From positions 992,001 to 1,056,000 of the forward strand of contig NZ_JAAMOZ010000001.1 of assembly GCF_011758645.1 (NCBI RefSeq): a stretch of 64,000 bases of DNA, given 5' to 3'. The notes beneath the pieces were generated by a model that was not told where the DNA came from, made no database searches, and was given only the letters and a program-made list of their open reading frames with translations. The stretch is from Brooklawnia cerclae. Its GTDB lineage: Bacteria; Actinomycetota; Actinomycetes; Propionibacteriales; Propionibacteriaceae. How positions within the stretch are numbered: the first letter of the stretch is position 1; each line of letters opens with the position of its first letter. Below are positions 1 to 9,186 of the stretch, piece by piece. The position numbers and the translations under genes were made by a program.

Positions 1-671
1 TGCACCTGGACGAGGCCGAGCACGAGCACCTGTTCGATCTCGCTCGGCGTGCCAACGCGGGCCCGATTCCTCGGCGTAGGCCGGCCGAGCCACGTGTGCG
101 ATCCTCGATCCGGCAGGTGCTCGACACGATCAGCGAAGCCCCGGCCTGGGTACGCAACGCACGCCACGACATGCTCGCCGCGAACCGACTCGCCCTCGCC
201 CTTCACGCGCCGATGCTCACCGACCCGAAGCGTCCCGCCAACAGCGCGCGGTTCATGTTCCTCGACCCCGCAGCGAAACAGTTCTGGTGTGACTGGGAAC
301 GAGCTGCCGATGACACCGCGGCGTTCCTGCGCGCCGAAGCCGCCCAGAACCCCTACGACAAGTCACTCAGCGACCTGATCGGGGAGTTGTCGACCCGCAG
401 CGAGGACTTCCGGCAGCGCTGGGCCAAACACAACGTCCGTTTCCACCGAACCGGTACCAAGAAAATCCATCACCCGGTGGTCGGCGATCTCGACATGGGC
501 TTTCAGGCGATGGAGTTCCCGTCCGACCCGGGCCTCGTCCTGCTCGTCTACACCGCTGAACCTGGCACTCCGACGGCCGATGCCCTCAAGGTGCTCGCAT
601 CCTGGGCTGCCACCCAGGACCAGCTGAGTGCCGAGCTGTCCAGCACGAACGCCGCGACCAAAGCGGAATAG
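1..671 (+). CDS. XRE-family regulator, MmyB-like ligand-binding part (5' end missing)
   Basis: The reading frame is open from base 3, so the gene starts outside the window and its N-terminal helix-turn-helix is absent here. What is left begins with the HLDEAEHEHLFDLARRAN segment that usually links an XRE-type HTH to the MmyB-like ligand-binding domain, followed by that domain (APAWVRNARHDMLAANRLA, a YDKSLSDLIGELS stretch, and the FRQRWAKHNVR motif). Proteins of this family are soluble DNA-binding regulators, often encoded beside an oxidoreductase they control; the ligand is unknown. The next gene is a convergent aldo/keto reductase, separated by a strong hairpin, so co-regulation is possible but not shown. 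Confidence 0.8.
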   Translation, partial: HLDEAEHEHLFDLARRANAGPIPRRRPAEPRVRSSIRQVLDTISEAPAWVRNARHDMLAANRLALALHAPMLTDPKRPANSARFMFLDPAAKQFWCDWERAADDTAAFLRAEAAQNPYDKSLSDLIGELSTRSEDFRQRWAKHNVRFHRTGTKKIHHPVVGDLDMGFQAMEFPSDPGLVLLVYTAEPGTPTADALKVLASWAATQDQLSAELSSTNAATKAE

Positions 672-683
672 CCAGGGGCCACA

Positions 684-720
684 GGTCGTCCCGCCCGGTG
701 TGGCTCCGGGCGGGACGACC
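684..720. terminator. Bidirectional hairpin between convergent genes
   Basis: A perfect 15-bp stem (684-698 pairing with 706-720) has a 7-nt loop. It lies between the stop codons of the XRE-type regulator and the aldo/keto reductase, which converge. There is no T-run on either side, so it would act as an I-shaped, actinobacterial-type terminator. Confidence 0.75.
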
Positions 721-727
721 ACGGGCA

Positions 728-1636
<909 letters not shown>

Positions 1637-1639
1637 TCA

Positions 1640-2548
1640 GTGGATATCCGGCAGATGGAGTACGTGATCGCCCTCGCGGAAGAGCGCAACTTCACACGCG
1701 CCGCGGACCTGACCGGGATATCCCAGTCGGGGCTGTCGTCGGCGATCCGAAGCCTTGAGGAGGAACTGGGGACGCAACTGTTCGAGCGCACCACACGGCG
1801 GGTGGAACCGACAGCCGCCGGCCTCGCGCTGGTTCCGCACGCGCGCTCGATCCTCGACGAGGTGGCGCGCGCGAGGGACGCCGTCGTGCGGGCCAGCCGC
1901 GCGGCGACCGGATCGCTCCGTGTAGGTGCCGAGCAGTGCCTCGGCCTCGTCGATGTCGCGGCGCTGCTGGAGCGCTTCCATCGCCGGTATGCGGGTGTGA
2001 AGACGGAATTCGTCCAGGCCGGGTCGCACGATCTGGTCGAGGCGACCCGCTCCGGGGAGATCGACGTCGCGTTCGTGGCGACGAACAAACGCCTGGGAAC
2101 CTTGCGCCAGACGGTCATCGGGCAGGAGCCGCTGGTGGTGCTCCTTCCTCCGGAGCATCGCGTCGCGGCGAGCACGCCGCTGCGCTGGAGTTCGCTGGAC
2201 GGCCAGGACTTCGTCGACTTCGGCACCTCGTGGGGCGTCCGGACGCTCAACGACGAGGCACTCGCGGCGCACGGGGTGAACCGGCGTGTGCGTTGCAGCG
2301 TGAACGATGTGAACACGCTTCTCGACCTCGTGCGTCGTGGCCTGGGCATCGCGATCGTGCCGAAGCACGTCGCGGCCAAACCGGGGGCGTCGAGTCTGAT
2401 GAGCATGGCACTGCCGGGGTCGACGACACCCGACTGGACCGTGAGCGCGATCACCACCGCGCAGGAGCACACCGACATCCCCGCAGTGCTGTTCCTCGAA
2501 CTGCTCGGCGATTCCCGCGGCATGCGGGAACTGGCGACGGTGCGGTGA
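1640..2548 (+). CDS. LysR-family transcriptional regulator
   Basis: A 302-residue LysR-type regulator starting with GTG. Residues 1-60 are the winged HTH (MDIRQMEYVIALAEERNFTR, then ISQSGLSSAIRSLEEELG), and the rest is the two-lobed LysR effector-binding domain. It diverges from the aldo/keto reductase; the 75-bp gap must contain both promoters and the operator, so autoregulation plus control of the reductase is likely. The effector is unknown. The end of the protein (FLELLGDSRGMREL) is typical of actinobacterial LysR regulators near oxidoreductases. Confidence 0.9.
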   Translation: MDIRQMEYVIALAEERNFTRAADLTGISQSGLSSAIRSLEEELGTQLFERTTRRVEPTAAGLALVPHARSILDEVARARDAVVRASRAATGSLRVGAEQCLGLVDVAALLERFHRRYAGVKTEFVQAGSHDLVEATRSGEIDVAFVATNKRLGTLRQTVIGQEPLVVLLPPEHRVAASTPLRWSSLDGQDFVDFGTSWGVRTLNDEALAAHGVNRRVRCSVNDVNTLLDLVRRGLGIAIVPKHVAAKPGASSLMSMALPGSTTPDWTVSAITTAQEHTDIPAVLFLELLGDSRGMRELATVR

Positions 2549-2668
2549 GGTTGCGCGTCGGACGGGTACTGAGAGGGCCTGTTTCGAACTGGTCGGCTCG
2601 CATATCTTCGACGTTCGAGGGTGCGCGCACCCTGTGGCGCCGAGACCAGGTCGGGTGATGAGAAGACG

Positions 2669-3439
2669 ATGGCGAGCACCAGGAGACCGTGGCACGTGGG
2701 CGGTCGGCCGATCGCCGGGAGGCGGCCTGGTCGGCTGTCGGTTCCGGCGTTCGCCGTGGCGGTGCTGATCGCCTTCTCGCTCGTGGCGGTCATGCGCGGC
2801 GCGGCCGCCGTGGTCGACGTGTCGCGCATGAAGTCGTCCTGTCACATACCGATCGGGGTGTCCTGCTCGTCCGCTGGAGGCGATGACTCCCGGCTGCCCG
2901 CGACCCTCGTTCCCGAGGAGACGTTGCCCCCGACGCAGGCGATGCCGGTCGACGTCGTCCGCCTCGATGTACCTGCTTTCGCGCAGAACCCCGAACTACC
3001 CACCGGATGCGAGGCGACCGCGGTCGCGATGCTCGTCACCTACGCGGGTGCCGAGATCTCGAAGATCGAGGTTGCCGACCGGATGCCTTACAGCGCCGAC
3101 GATCCGGATCAGGGCTATGTGGGCGATCCCTACAGCGACAGCGGGTGGACCATCTACCCCGCCGCTTTCGCGCAGCTGATGGTCGAGGAAACCGGCGGCT
3201 TCTCCGACCTGACGGGGGCGACCCTGGACGATCTGCGGGAGTCACTCAGGCAGGGCAAACCGGTGGTCTGTTGGGTGGCCATGCACGGGTTCTCCGTCCA
3301 CGCCATCGTTGTCACGGGGTTCGACGCGGAGCGCTTCTACTACAACGATCCGTGGACGGGCGAGAAGGACGCGGTCATGAGCGCCGGGGAACTCGGCCAG
3401 GTCTGGGATGCCCTCGATCTGCGGGCTCTCAGCTACTGA
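2669..3439 (+). CDS. Membrane-anchored C39-like cysteine peptidase
   Basis: A 256-residue protein with a basic N-terminus and one membrane segment (about 25-42), so the rest should face outward. The C-terminal 160 residues form a peptidase C39-like domain (Peptidase_C39_2 type): Cys114 in LPTGCEATAV, His211 in HGFSVHAIVV, and the YYNDPW motif with Asn226/Asp227. The start at 2669 is preceded by GAGAAG; a start 48 bp upstream is open but has no ribosome site. There is no ABC transporter or leader peptide next to it, unlike the C39 peptidases that mature bacteriocins, so a stand-alone envelope protease is the better guess. Substrate unknown. Confidence 0.8.
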   Translation: MASTRRPWHVGGRPIAGRRPGRLSVPAFAVAVLIAFSLVAVMRGAAAVVDVSRMKSSCHIPIGVSCSSAGGDDSRLPATLVPEETLPPTQAMPVDVVRLDVPAFAQNPELPTGCEATAVAMLVTYAGAEISKIEVADRMPYSADDPDQGYVGDPYSDSGWTIYPAAFAQLMVEETGGFSDLTGATLDDLRESLRQGKPVVCWVAMHGFSVHAIVVTGFDAERFYYNDPWTGEKDAVMSAGELGQVWDALDLRALSY

Positions 3440-3572
3440 GGATCAAGGCAGCGACGTAAGCGCGGGGGCCACATCCCTGTCACGGGACACGGAGGGAATA
3501 TCCCTGCCGCCTCCTCGCGCTACACCCTCGGAATCGGCAAGAAGACAAAACTGAGGAAGAAGAGATCAGATC

Positions 3573-4964
3573 ATGCCGTACACAACCACCAACCCCTACA
3601 CCGGTGAGATCGTGAAGACCTTCCCGACCGCGACCGACGAGGAGGTCACCGCGGCGATCGCGGCGGCCGACACGGCATTCCAGTCGTGGAAGAACACCCC
3701 TATCGCCGAGCGGATGCAGGTACTCGCCAACACCGCACGGATCCTGCGTGAGCGTCACGCCGAATACGCCCAGATCCTGACCCTGGAGATGGGCAAGCTC
3801 ATCTCCGAGGCCGAAGTCGAGGTCGAGCTCAGTGCCAAGATCCTCGACTACTACGTGGAGCACGGCGCCGAGCAGTTGAACCCGCGCACGCTCCCGGCCG
3901 AAGGATTCGACGAAGGAGCCGTCAAGCTCGTCTACGAGCCCCTCGGCGTGCTCTACCTGGTCGAGCCATGGAACTTCCCCTACTACCAGATCGTGCGGGT
4001 GGGCGCACCGCAGCTGATCGCGGGCAACACTCTGCTCCTCAAGCACGCCTCGAACGTCCCGCAGGCCGCTGCCGCCTTCGAGGCTCTGTTCCGTGAGGCA
4101 GGCCTGCCGGAGGGCGTCTTCACGAACCTCTACGCCTCGCACAATCACAGCGAGCTGATCCTGTCGGACCCGCGTGTACGCGGTGTGGCGCTGACCGGCA
4201 GCGAGGCAGCCGGTGCCGCCGTGGCCGCCACGGCCGGGAAGTACCTGAAGAAGTCCACCCTCGAACTCGGAGGCATGGACGTGTTCCTCGTGCTGGACGA
4301 CGCGGACGTCGACAAGGCAGCGCAATGGGCGGTGGTGGGGCGGCACTGGAATGCTGGCCAGGTGTGCGTCTCGTCCAAGCGCCTCATCGTCGTCGACGCG
4401 GTCTACGACCGGTTCCTGGAGAAGTACCGCGACGGTGTGGCGGCGCTGAAGGCCGGTGACCCGATGGACCCGGCGACGACTCTGGCCCCGCTATCCTCGC
4501 AGGATGCTGCCGATCTCCTCGCCACGCAGGTCTCCGACGCCGTCGCCGCCGGAGCGCAGGCGGAGACGCTCGGGGATCCGGTGCCTGCGCAGGGTGCCTT
4601 CTACCAGCCCACGATCCTGACCGGCATCACTCCTGACAACCCGGGCTACATCACCGAGATGTTCGGTCCGGTCACTCAGCTGTTCCGGGTCGCCGACGAG
4701 GACGAGGCCGTGCGAGTCGCCAACGACTCCCCGTTCGGGCTCGGTGGGTCGGTGTTCACGGAAGATCCTGAGCGGGCGCGCCGTGTGGCGGCCCAGATCG
4801 ACACGGGCATGGTGTTCGTCAACCACCCCACCGGCGTCAAGGCCGACATTCCCTTCGGGGGAGTCAAGACCTCCGGTTACGGGCACGAGCTCATCGACCT
4901 CGGACTGCACGAGTTCGTCAACATCAAGGCCGTCGTCGAGACACCCATCGACGACGCGTTCTGA
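3573..4964 (+). CDS. NAD(P)-dependent aldehyde dehydrogenase (succinate-semialdehyde type)
   Basis: A 463-residue aldehyde dehydrogenase. Catalytic residues are visible: Asn134 in PWNFPY, Glu231 in LELGG, and the nucleophile Cys265 in NAGQVCVSSKR. The length (460 rather than about 490) and the MPYTTTNPYTGE start match the short succinate-semialdehyde dehydrogenase (YneI/Sad) group, which oxidises succinate semialdehyde to succinate in the 4-aminobutyrate pathway. It is monocistronic with its own purine-rich leader. No GABA aminotransferase is nearby, so the physiological aldehyde is open. Confidence 0.85.
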   Translation: MPYTTTNPYTGEIVKTFPTATDEEVTAAIAAADTAFQSWKNTPIAERMQVLANTARILRERHAEYAQILTLEMGKLISEAEVEVELSAKILDYYVEHGAEQLNPRTLPAEGFDEGAVKLVYEPLGVLYLVEPWNFPYYQIVRVGAPQLIAGNTLLLKHASNVPQAAAAFEALFREAGLPEGVFTNLYASHNHSELILSDPRVRGVALTGSEAAGAAVAATAGKYLKKSTLELGGMDVFLVLDDADVDKAAQWAVVGRHWNAGQVCVSSKRLIVVDAVYDRFLEKYRDGVAALKAGDPMDPATTLAPLSSQDAADLLATQVSDAVAAGAQAETLGDPVPAQGAFYQPTILTGITPDNPGYITEMFGPVTQLFRVADEDEAVRVANDSPFGLGGSVFTEDPERARRVAAQIDTGMVFVNHPTGVKADIPFGGVKTSGYGHELIDLGLHEFVNIKAVVETPIDDAF

Positions 4965-5147
4965 TCGGCGTCATCGTATCGGTCGTCGAACCTGGCGAGC
5001 GGGATCTCACCCCCACCCCCAGGCTGTCGTCGCGGCTTTTCGAGCGCAGAAGACCCCATCATCGGCCTCCTCGGGACGATCATGCGGGCAGTCCGGCGTC
5101 CGTGGGTTTGCGCGACAGTCGGGGGCACAGGTGCCAGAATCGACGAT

Positions 5148-5714
5148 GTGTTGAGCTCGCGACCCCCGAAGGCTGGCGAGCTGCTCGTGTCTTCTGCCGG
5201 CGGCTCGGAGGACTTCTTCGACCAATCCGTCGTCCTGCTCCTCGACTGCGACGGCGACGGTGCCCTCGGTGTCGCGCTCAACAAGCTCTCGCCGACCGAA
5301 CTCGACTCGGTGCTGCCCCAGTGGCGCGATCTGGTCGCACCCCCGCAGGTGCTGTTCGCGGGTGGGCCGGTCTCGCCGAACGGCGCCATCTGCGTCGCCA
5401 AACTGGTGGACGCGGGCGAGGACCCACCTGGGTGGCGACGGGTGATCCGCGACATCGGGTTGCTGCACCTCGATACCCCCGTCGAGCTGGCCGAGGGTGG
5501 CTACAGCAACCTGCGCATCTTCGCCGGGTACTCCGGTTGGGCCCCCGGGCAGCTGGAGGACGAACTGTCGCGTGGGCTGTGGTACCGCGCATCGGCGCGC
5601 GACGAGGACATCTTCACGGCCGAACCGACCGGACTGTGGCGCCGGGTTCTGCGTCGGCAGGGCGGGCAGGCCGCACTGATGTCCACCTGGCCGACCGACC
5701 CCGAACTGAACTGA
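5148..5714 (+). CDS. YqgE/AlgH family protein
   Basis: A 188-residue protein of the YqgE/AlgH family (DUF179), with the family motifs GELLVSS, DQSVVLLLDCDGDGALGVALN, FAGGPV, and RIFAGYSGWAPGQLEDEL. The biochemical role of this family is not settled. I place the start at the GTG at 5148 (VLSSRPPKAGELL), because the longer reading adds unconserved residues and because a -10-like CAGAAT (5135-5140) lies 7 nt upstream, which fits a leaderless transcript. The following lipoprotein gene has its own leader. Confidence 0.85.
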   Translation: MLSSRPPKAGELLVSSAGGSEDFFDQSVVLLLDCDGDGALGVALNKLSPTELDSVLPQWRDLVAPPQVLFAGGPVSPNGAICVAKLVDAGEDPPGWRRVIRDIGLLHLDTPVELAEGGYSNLRIFAGYSGWAPGQLEDELSRGLWYRASARDEDIFTAEPTGLWRRVLRRQGGQAALMSTWPTDPELN

Positions 5715-5824
5715 CCCGGTCGCCCCGGGTCGCCGTGACGCGCCAGCCCGGGAGGGGTTCTCGGTACACTGGCAGGGGTCCGGGCGGCTGTGCCGCATCG
5801 TCCCAACTGCAAGGCAGGTTCCCG

Positions 5825-6805
5825 ATGAAGCGTCTCGCCATGATCGCTATGGCAGGGCTGGTGGCGTTGTCCGCGTGCACCACCGAGCAAGACGATCCCA
5901 CCAAGGGCGTCACGGCGCTCCCCTCGGACGCGGCCGGCATCCAGGCGTCGTTCGAGGACCTCGCTCATGACCGTGGATACGACCAGATCTCGTCGGTGCA
6001 CGTCGATCCCGACCAGGGCATCGAGGTCAGCCTGCTGGCCGACGGCGCGACCGAGGACGGCCATGTGGTGACGTTGTCGTGGCCGGCGGGGCAGATCAGT
6101 GAACAGGACGGTGCGCTCGCCGAGCCGGTCCCGACGATTCCGGTGACCGACGACATCCCCATCGGTGACCTCTACACCCAGGCGCTCGACGCCATGCCGG
6201 ACTGCGCGGCCGTGGAACTCACCTGGTCGGTCATGCACAACGGGGAACAACTGGCGACCGGCATCTGCGACGGTGACGCGCAGAATCCCGGGTTCGTGTC
6301 CGTCGGCGGCAGCACGGTCGATCAGTTCGGCGACCCGTACACGGCAGCCGGTGTGCAGTCCAGGCTGGCGCTCGTGAAGTCGCTGGGCATCACGAGCATC
6401 TACCGCTTCTCGATCATCGAGGGAAGCATGCCGGTCGACGTCGCCGACGAGTCCGTGACGTTGAGCGATGGCACCACCTGCGCCTGGACGCTGTACCTCA
6501 GCAGTTGGGTCGGGACGTCCTGCGCGGACGAGGACGGTACGGGACAGAGCAGTTCGGCGGACGCGAGCACTCCCTCCGAAGCGAGTGGGACGCAGGCCGG
6601 CACTCCGATCGAGATCTCGACCATCGACCCGGCGGCGGTGGGCTCGTTGGTGGAACAGGTGAAGGCGGCCGGGGACGCGGCCGGGGGCCTCGGTGGTGGG
6701 CTCATCACGCTCGAGTTCGACTCCGGGGCCAATCAGCCGGTGCTCCGTGGGGAGACCGGCACCGGTTCCATCGTGTTCGGCCTTGACGGCCAGCGACTGG
6801 CCTGA
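5825..6805 (+). CDS. Secreted lipoprotein of unknown function
   Basis: A 326-residue protein with a lipoprotein signal peptide: MKRLAMIAMAGLVALSAC, with the lipidated Cys at position 18 in the lipobox LSAC. The mature part has no family I recognise; it contains a Ser/Thr/Ala-rich linker (about 235-260) and a Gly-rich C-terminus. The start is preceded by AAGGCAGG; a -10-like TACACT sits at 5765-5770. It stands just upstream of mtrA in the same direction but with its own leader, so a link to envelope signalling is only a positional hint. Confidence 0.8.
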   Translation: MKRLAMIAMAGLVALSACTTEQDDPTKGVTALPSDAAGIQASFEDLAHDRGYDQISSVHVDPDQGIEVSLLADGATEDGHVVTLSWPAGQISEQDGALAEPVPTIPVTDDIPIGDLYTQALDAMPDCAAVELTWSVMHNGEQLATGICDGDAQNPGFVSVGGSTVDQFGDPYTAAGVQSRLALVKSLGITSIYRFSIIEGSMPVDVADESVTLSDGTTCAWTLYLSSWVGTSCADEDGTGQSSSADASTPSEASGTQAGTPIEISTIDPAAVGSLVEQVKAAGDAAGGLGGGLITLEFDSGANQPVLRGETGTGSIVFGLDGQRLA

Positions 6806-6877
6806 CGCCGGACGCGCCGATGCACGCCGCCGATGGTTAGCATGGGGACAATGCAGGTCTGAACCGGCGAGGGGTGC

Positions 6878-7600
6878 ATGACTGAGGTGAACGGGCGCGT
6901 CGGCCCTCGGCAAACCATTCTTGTGGTGGACGACGACGCGGCATTGGCCGAGATGTTGCAGATCGTCCTGCGCCAAGAGGGATTCGACACCGAATGGTGT
7001 GCCACGGGTGATCAGGCCTACGGAGCGTTCCTGCAGGTGCAGCCGGCACTCGTGCTGCTGGACGTGATGCTGCCGGGGATGGACGGGATCCGGGTGTGCC
7101 GCCAGATCCGTGAGACGTCCGGTGTGCCGATCATCATGCTGACAGCGAGGTCCGACACCACCGATGTCGTCCGTGGTCTCGAGGAAGGGGCCGACGACTA
7201 CGTTTCGAAGCCCTTCAAGGCGAAAGAGTTGGTCGCCCGTATCCGGACAAGGCTTCGGGCGCGCGCGTCCGAGGGTGTCAGCGACGAGCTGCGGATCGGC
7301 GATCTGGTGATCTCGACCCGCTCGCACACCGTGCGCCGTGGCGAGACGGTCATCAGCCTCACCCCCCTCGAGTTCGATCTGCTGGTGGCCCTGGCACGCC
7401 GCCCGCGCCAGGTGCTGAGCCGCGAGACCCTCCTCGAGGAGGTCTGGGGCTATCGACACGCCGCCGACACCCGGCTGGTCAATGTGCATGTGCAAAGGCT
7501 CCGCTCGAAGGTCGAGCTGGACCCGGAACGGCCCGAGATAGTGATCACGGTGCGCGGCGTCGGGTACCGGGCCGGGGATACGGCGGCTGGCGTGTCCTGA
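6878..7600 (+). CDS. mtrA: Response regulator MtrA
   Basis: A 240-residue OmpR/PhoB-type response regulator. The receiver domain has the acidic pocket Asp18-Asp20, phospho-acceptor Asp62 in LLDVMLPGMDG, Thr89 and Lys111 in VSKPF. The C-terminal winged helix carries the LTPLEFDLLVALARRPRQVL and VNVHVQRLRSKVE motifs. MtrA governs cell-wall turnover, division and osmotic response in actinobacteria. It overlaps mtrB by one base (TGATG), so they are translationally coupled, and lpqB follows; this order identifies the system. Confidence 0.97.
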   Translation: MTEVNGRVGPRQTILVVDDDAALAEMLQIVLRQEGFDTEWCATGDQAYGAFLQVQPALVLLDVMLPGMDGIRVCRQIRETSGVPIIMLTARSDTTDVVRGLEEGADDYVSKPFKAKELVARIRTRLRARASEGVSDELRIGDLVISTRSHTVRRGETVISLTPLEFDLLVALARRPRQVLSRETLLEEVWGYRHAADTRLVNVHVQRLRSKVELDPERPEIVITVRGVGYRAGDTAAGVS

Positions 7601-9186
7601 TGTCGCATGCCGTCGAGCGTCCCCGGAGCCACCGGCCATCCGGCCCGCGCGGGCTGTGGGGGTCGTCCCTGCCTCTTCGCGTCATCGTCACGACGCTGGG
7701 GGCTTCGGTGCTGGTGCTCGTCCTCGGCGGCTGGATGCTTCTGCAGAACGCGTCCCGAGGCATCGTGGACGCGAAGATGCAGGCGAGTTCCGCGGAGGCC
7801 ACGACCGCGCTGCAGCGCATGCAGAACCAGTTGGACGACACCGACCTGCGAACGGAGTCGCTGCTCGAGCGCCTCGGGCAACTGGCCGACGAGGTGGGCA
7901 CCGAACCCGGCCAGTTCAAGGTGATCATCGAGGCCTCGGCCACGGTCTACATGTCGCGGGACGTGTTGCCCGCCAGCGTGCCCGAGTCTCTTCGGGAGCA
8001 ACTCGCCGACGAACCCGAGAGCGTGTTCGTGACGCCGGCCGACATCAAGTACGCCGACGGCAGCAGCACCGCCGGGGTCGCCGTCGGGGGCTGTCTGATC
8101 GCGCCGTCGGGGCAGACCTTCCCCGTCTACTTCCTGTTTCCCGCAGATCAGGAGATTCAGACGATCCTGGCTCTGCGCGGAGCGCTCTACTCGACCGGTG
8201 CTCTGCTCATCGTGGCTCTGGCCGTCATCGCCTATCTCGTCTCGCATCAGGTCACCGTCCCCATCCGTCAGGCGCGCGACGTGGCCGGGCGCATCGCCGC
8301 CGGCGATCTCGACCAGCGCCTCGAGGTGCGGGGCACCGACGAACTGGCGAGCCTGGCCACCTCCATGAACAACATGGCGGGGGAACTGCAGCGCCAGATC
8401 AGCCGGCTGGAGGATCTGTCGCGGGTGCAGCAGCAGTTCGTCTCCGACGTCAGCCATGAGTTGCGGACGCCGCTCACGACCATGCGTATGGCCGCCGAGG
8501 TGCTGTACGAGTCGCGCGACGGGTTCAGCCCCGATCACCAGCGCACCACCGAACTGCTGCACGACCAGGTGGATCGTTTCGAGTCCATGCTGACCGACCT
8601 GCTCGAGATCTCCCGGTTCGACGCGGGAGCAGCTGTCCTGAGCGCCGACGAGGTCGACGTATGGGACGTCGTGGAGCAGGAGGTCGCCGCCGAGTCGGCC
8701 GTGGCGGAGCAGATGGGCAGCCGGATCACACTGCACAAGATGGGCGCCACGACCGTCGAGGGCGACGTCCGGCGCATCCAGCGCATCGTCCGCAACCTTC
8801 TCAGCAACGCCATCGGGCTGGGGGAGGGGCGGCCGATCGTCATCGACGTCGCGGGGGACGAGGACGCGGTGGCGGTCACCGTGCGCGACCACGGGGTCGG
8901 GTTCGAGCCCTCGCAGAGCCAGATGGTCTTCCATCGCTTCTGGCGGGCGGACGAGAGCCGCAACCGGGTCGGCGGGGGCACCGGGCTCGGGCTGGCCATC
9001 TCGATCGAGGACGCGAGGCTGCACCGCGGTTGGCTGGAGGCATGGGGGCGTCCGGGTGAGGGCGCCCAGTTCCGGCTCACGCTCCCACGCACCCAGGACG
9101 TCGTCCTGGAGGATTCGCCGCTGCCCCTGGAGCCCCGTGACGCGCCCGGTGGGCCGGCCCGGCAGACGACAGGGGGGACCGCATGA
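7600..9186 (+). CDS. mtrB: Sensor histidine kinase MtrB
   Basis: A 528-residue membrane sensor kinase. Two membrane segments (about 28-50 and 203-226) flank an extracytoplasmic sensor domain; a HAMP linker follows (VPIRQARDVAGRIAAGDLDQ). The HisKA domain has the phosphorylated His286 in FVSDVSHELRTPL, and the ATPase domain shows RNLLSNAI, VRDHGVGF and GGGTGLGLAIS. It phosphorylates MtrA; the activity is modulated by the lipoprotein LpqB. It overlaps mtrA by one base and lpqB by four (ATGA). Confidence 0.97.
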   Translation: MSHAVERPRSHRPSGPRGLWGSSLPLRVIVTTLGASVLVLVLGGWMLLQNASRGIVDAKMQASSAEATTALQRMQNQLDDTDLRTESLLERLGQLADEVGTEPGQFKVIIEASATVYMSRDVLPASVPESLREQLADEPESVFVTPADIKYADGSSTAGVAVGGCLIAPSGQTFPVYFLFPADQEIQTILALRGALYSTGALLIVALAVIAYLVSHQVTVPIRQARDVAGRIAAGDLDQRLEVRGTDELASLATSMNNMAGELQRQISRLEDLSRVQQQFVSDVSHELRTPLTTMRMAAEVLYESRDGFSPDHQRTTELLHDQVDRFESMLTDLLEISRFDAGAAVLSADEVDVWDVVEQEVAAESAVAEQMGSRITLHKMGATTVEGDVRRIQRIVRNLLSNAIGLGEGRPIVIDVAGDEDAVAVTVRDHGVGFEPSQSQMVFHRFWRADESRNRVGGGTGLGLAISIEDARLHRGWLEAWGRPGEGAQFRLTLPRTQDVVLEDSPLPLEPRDAPGGPARQTTGGTA

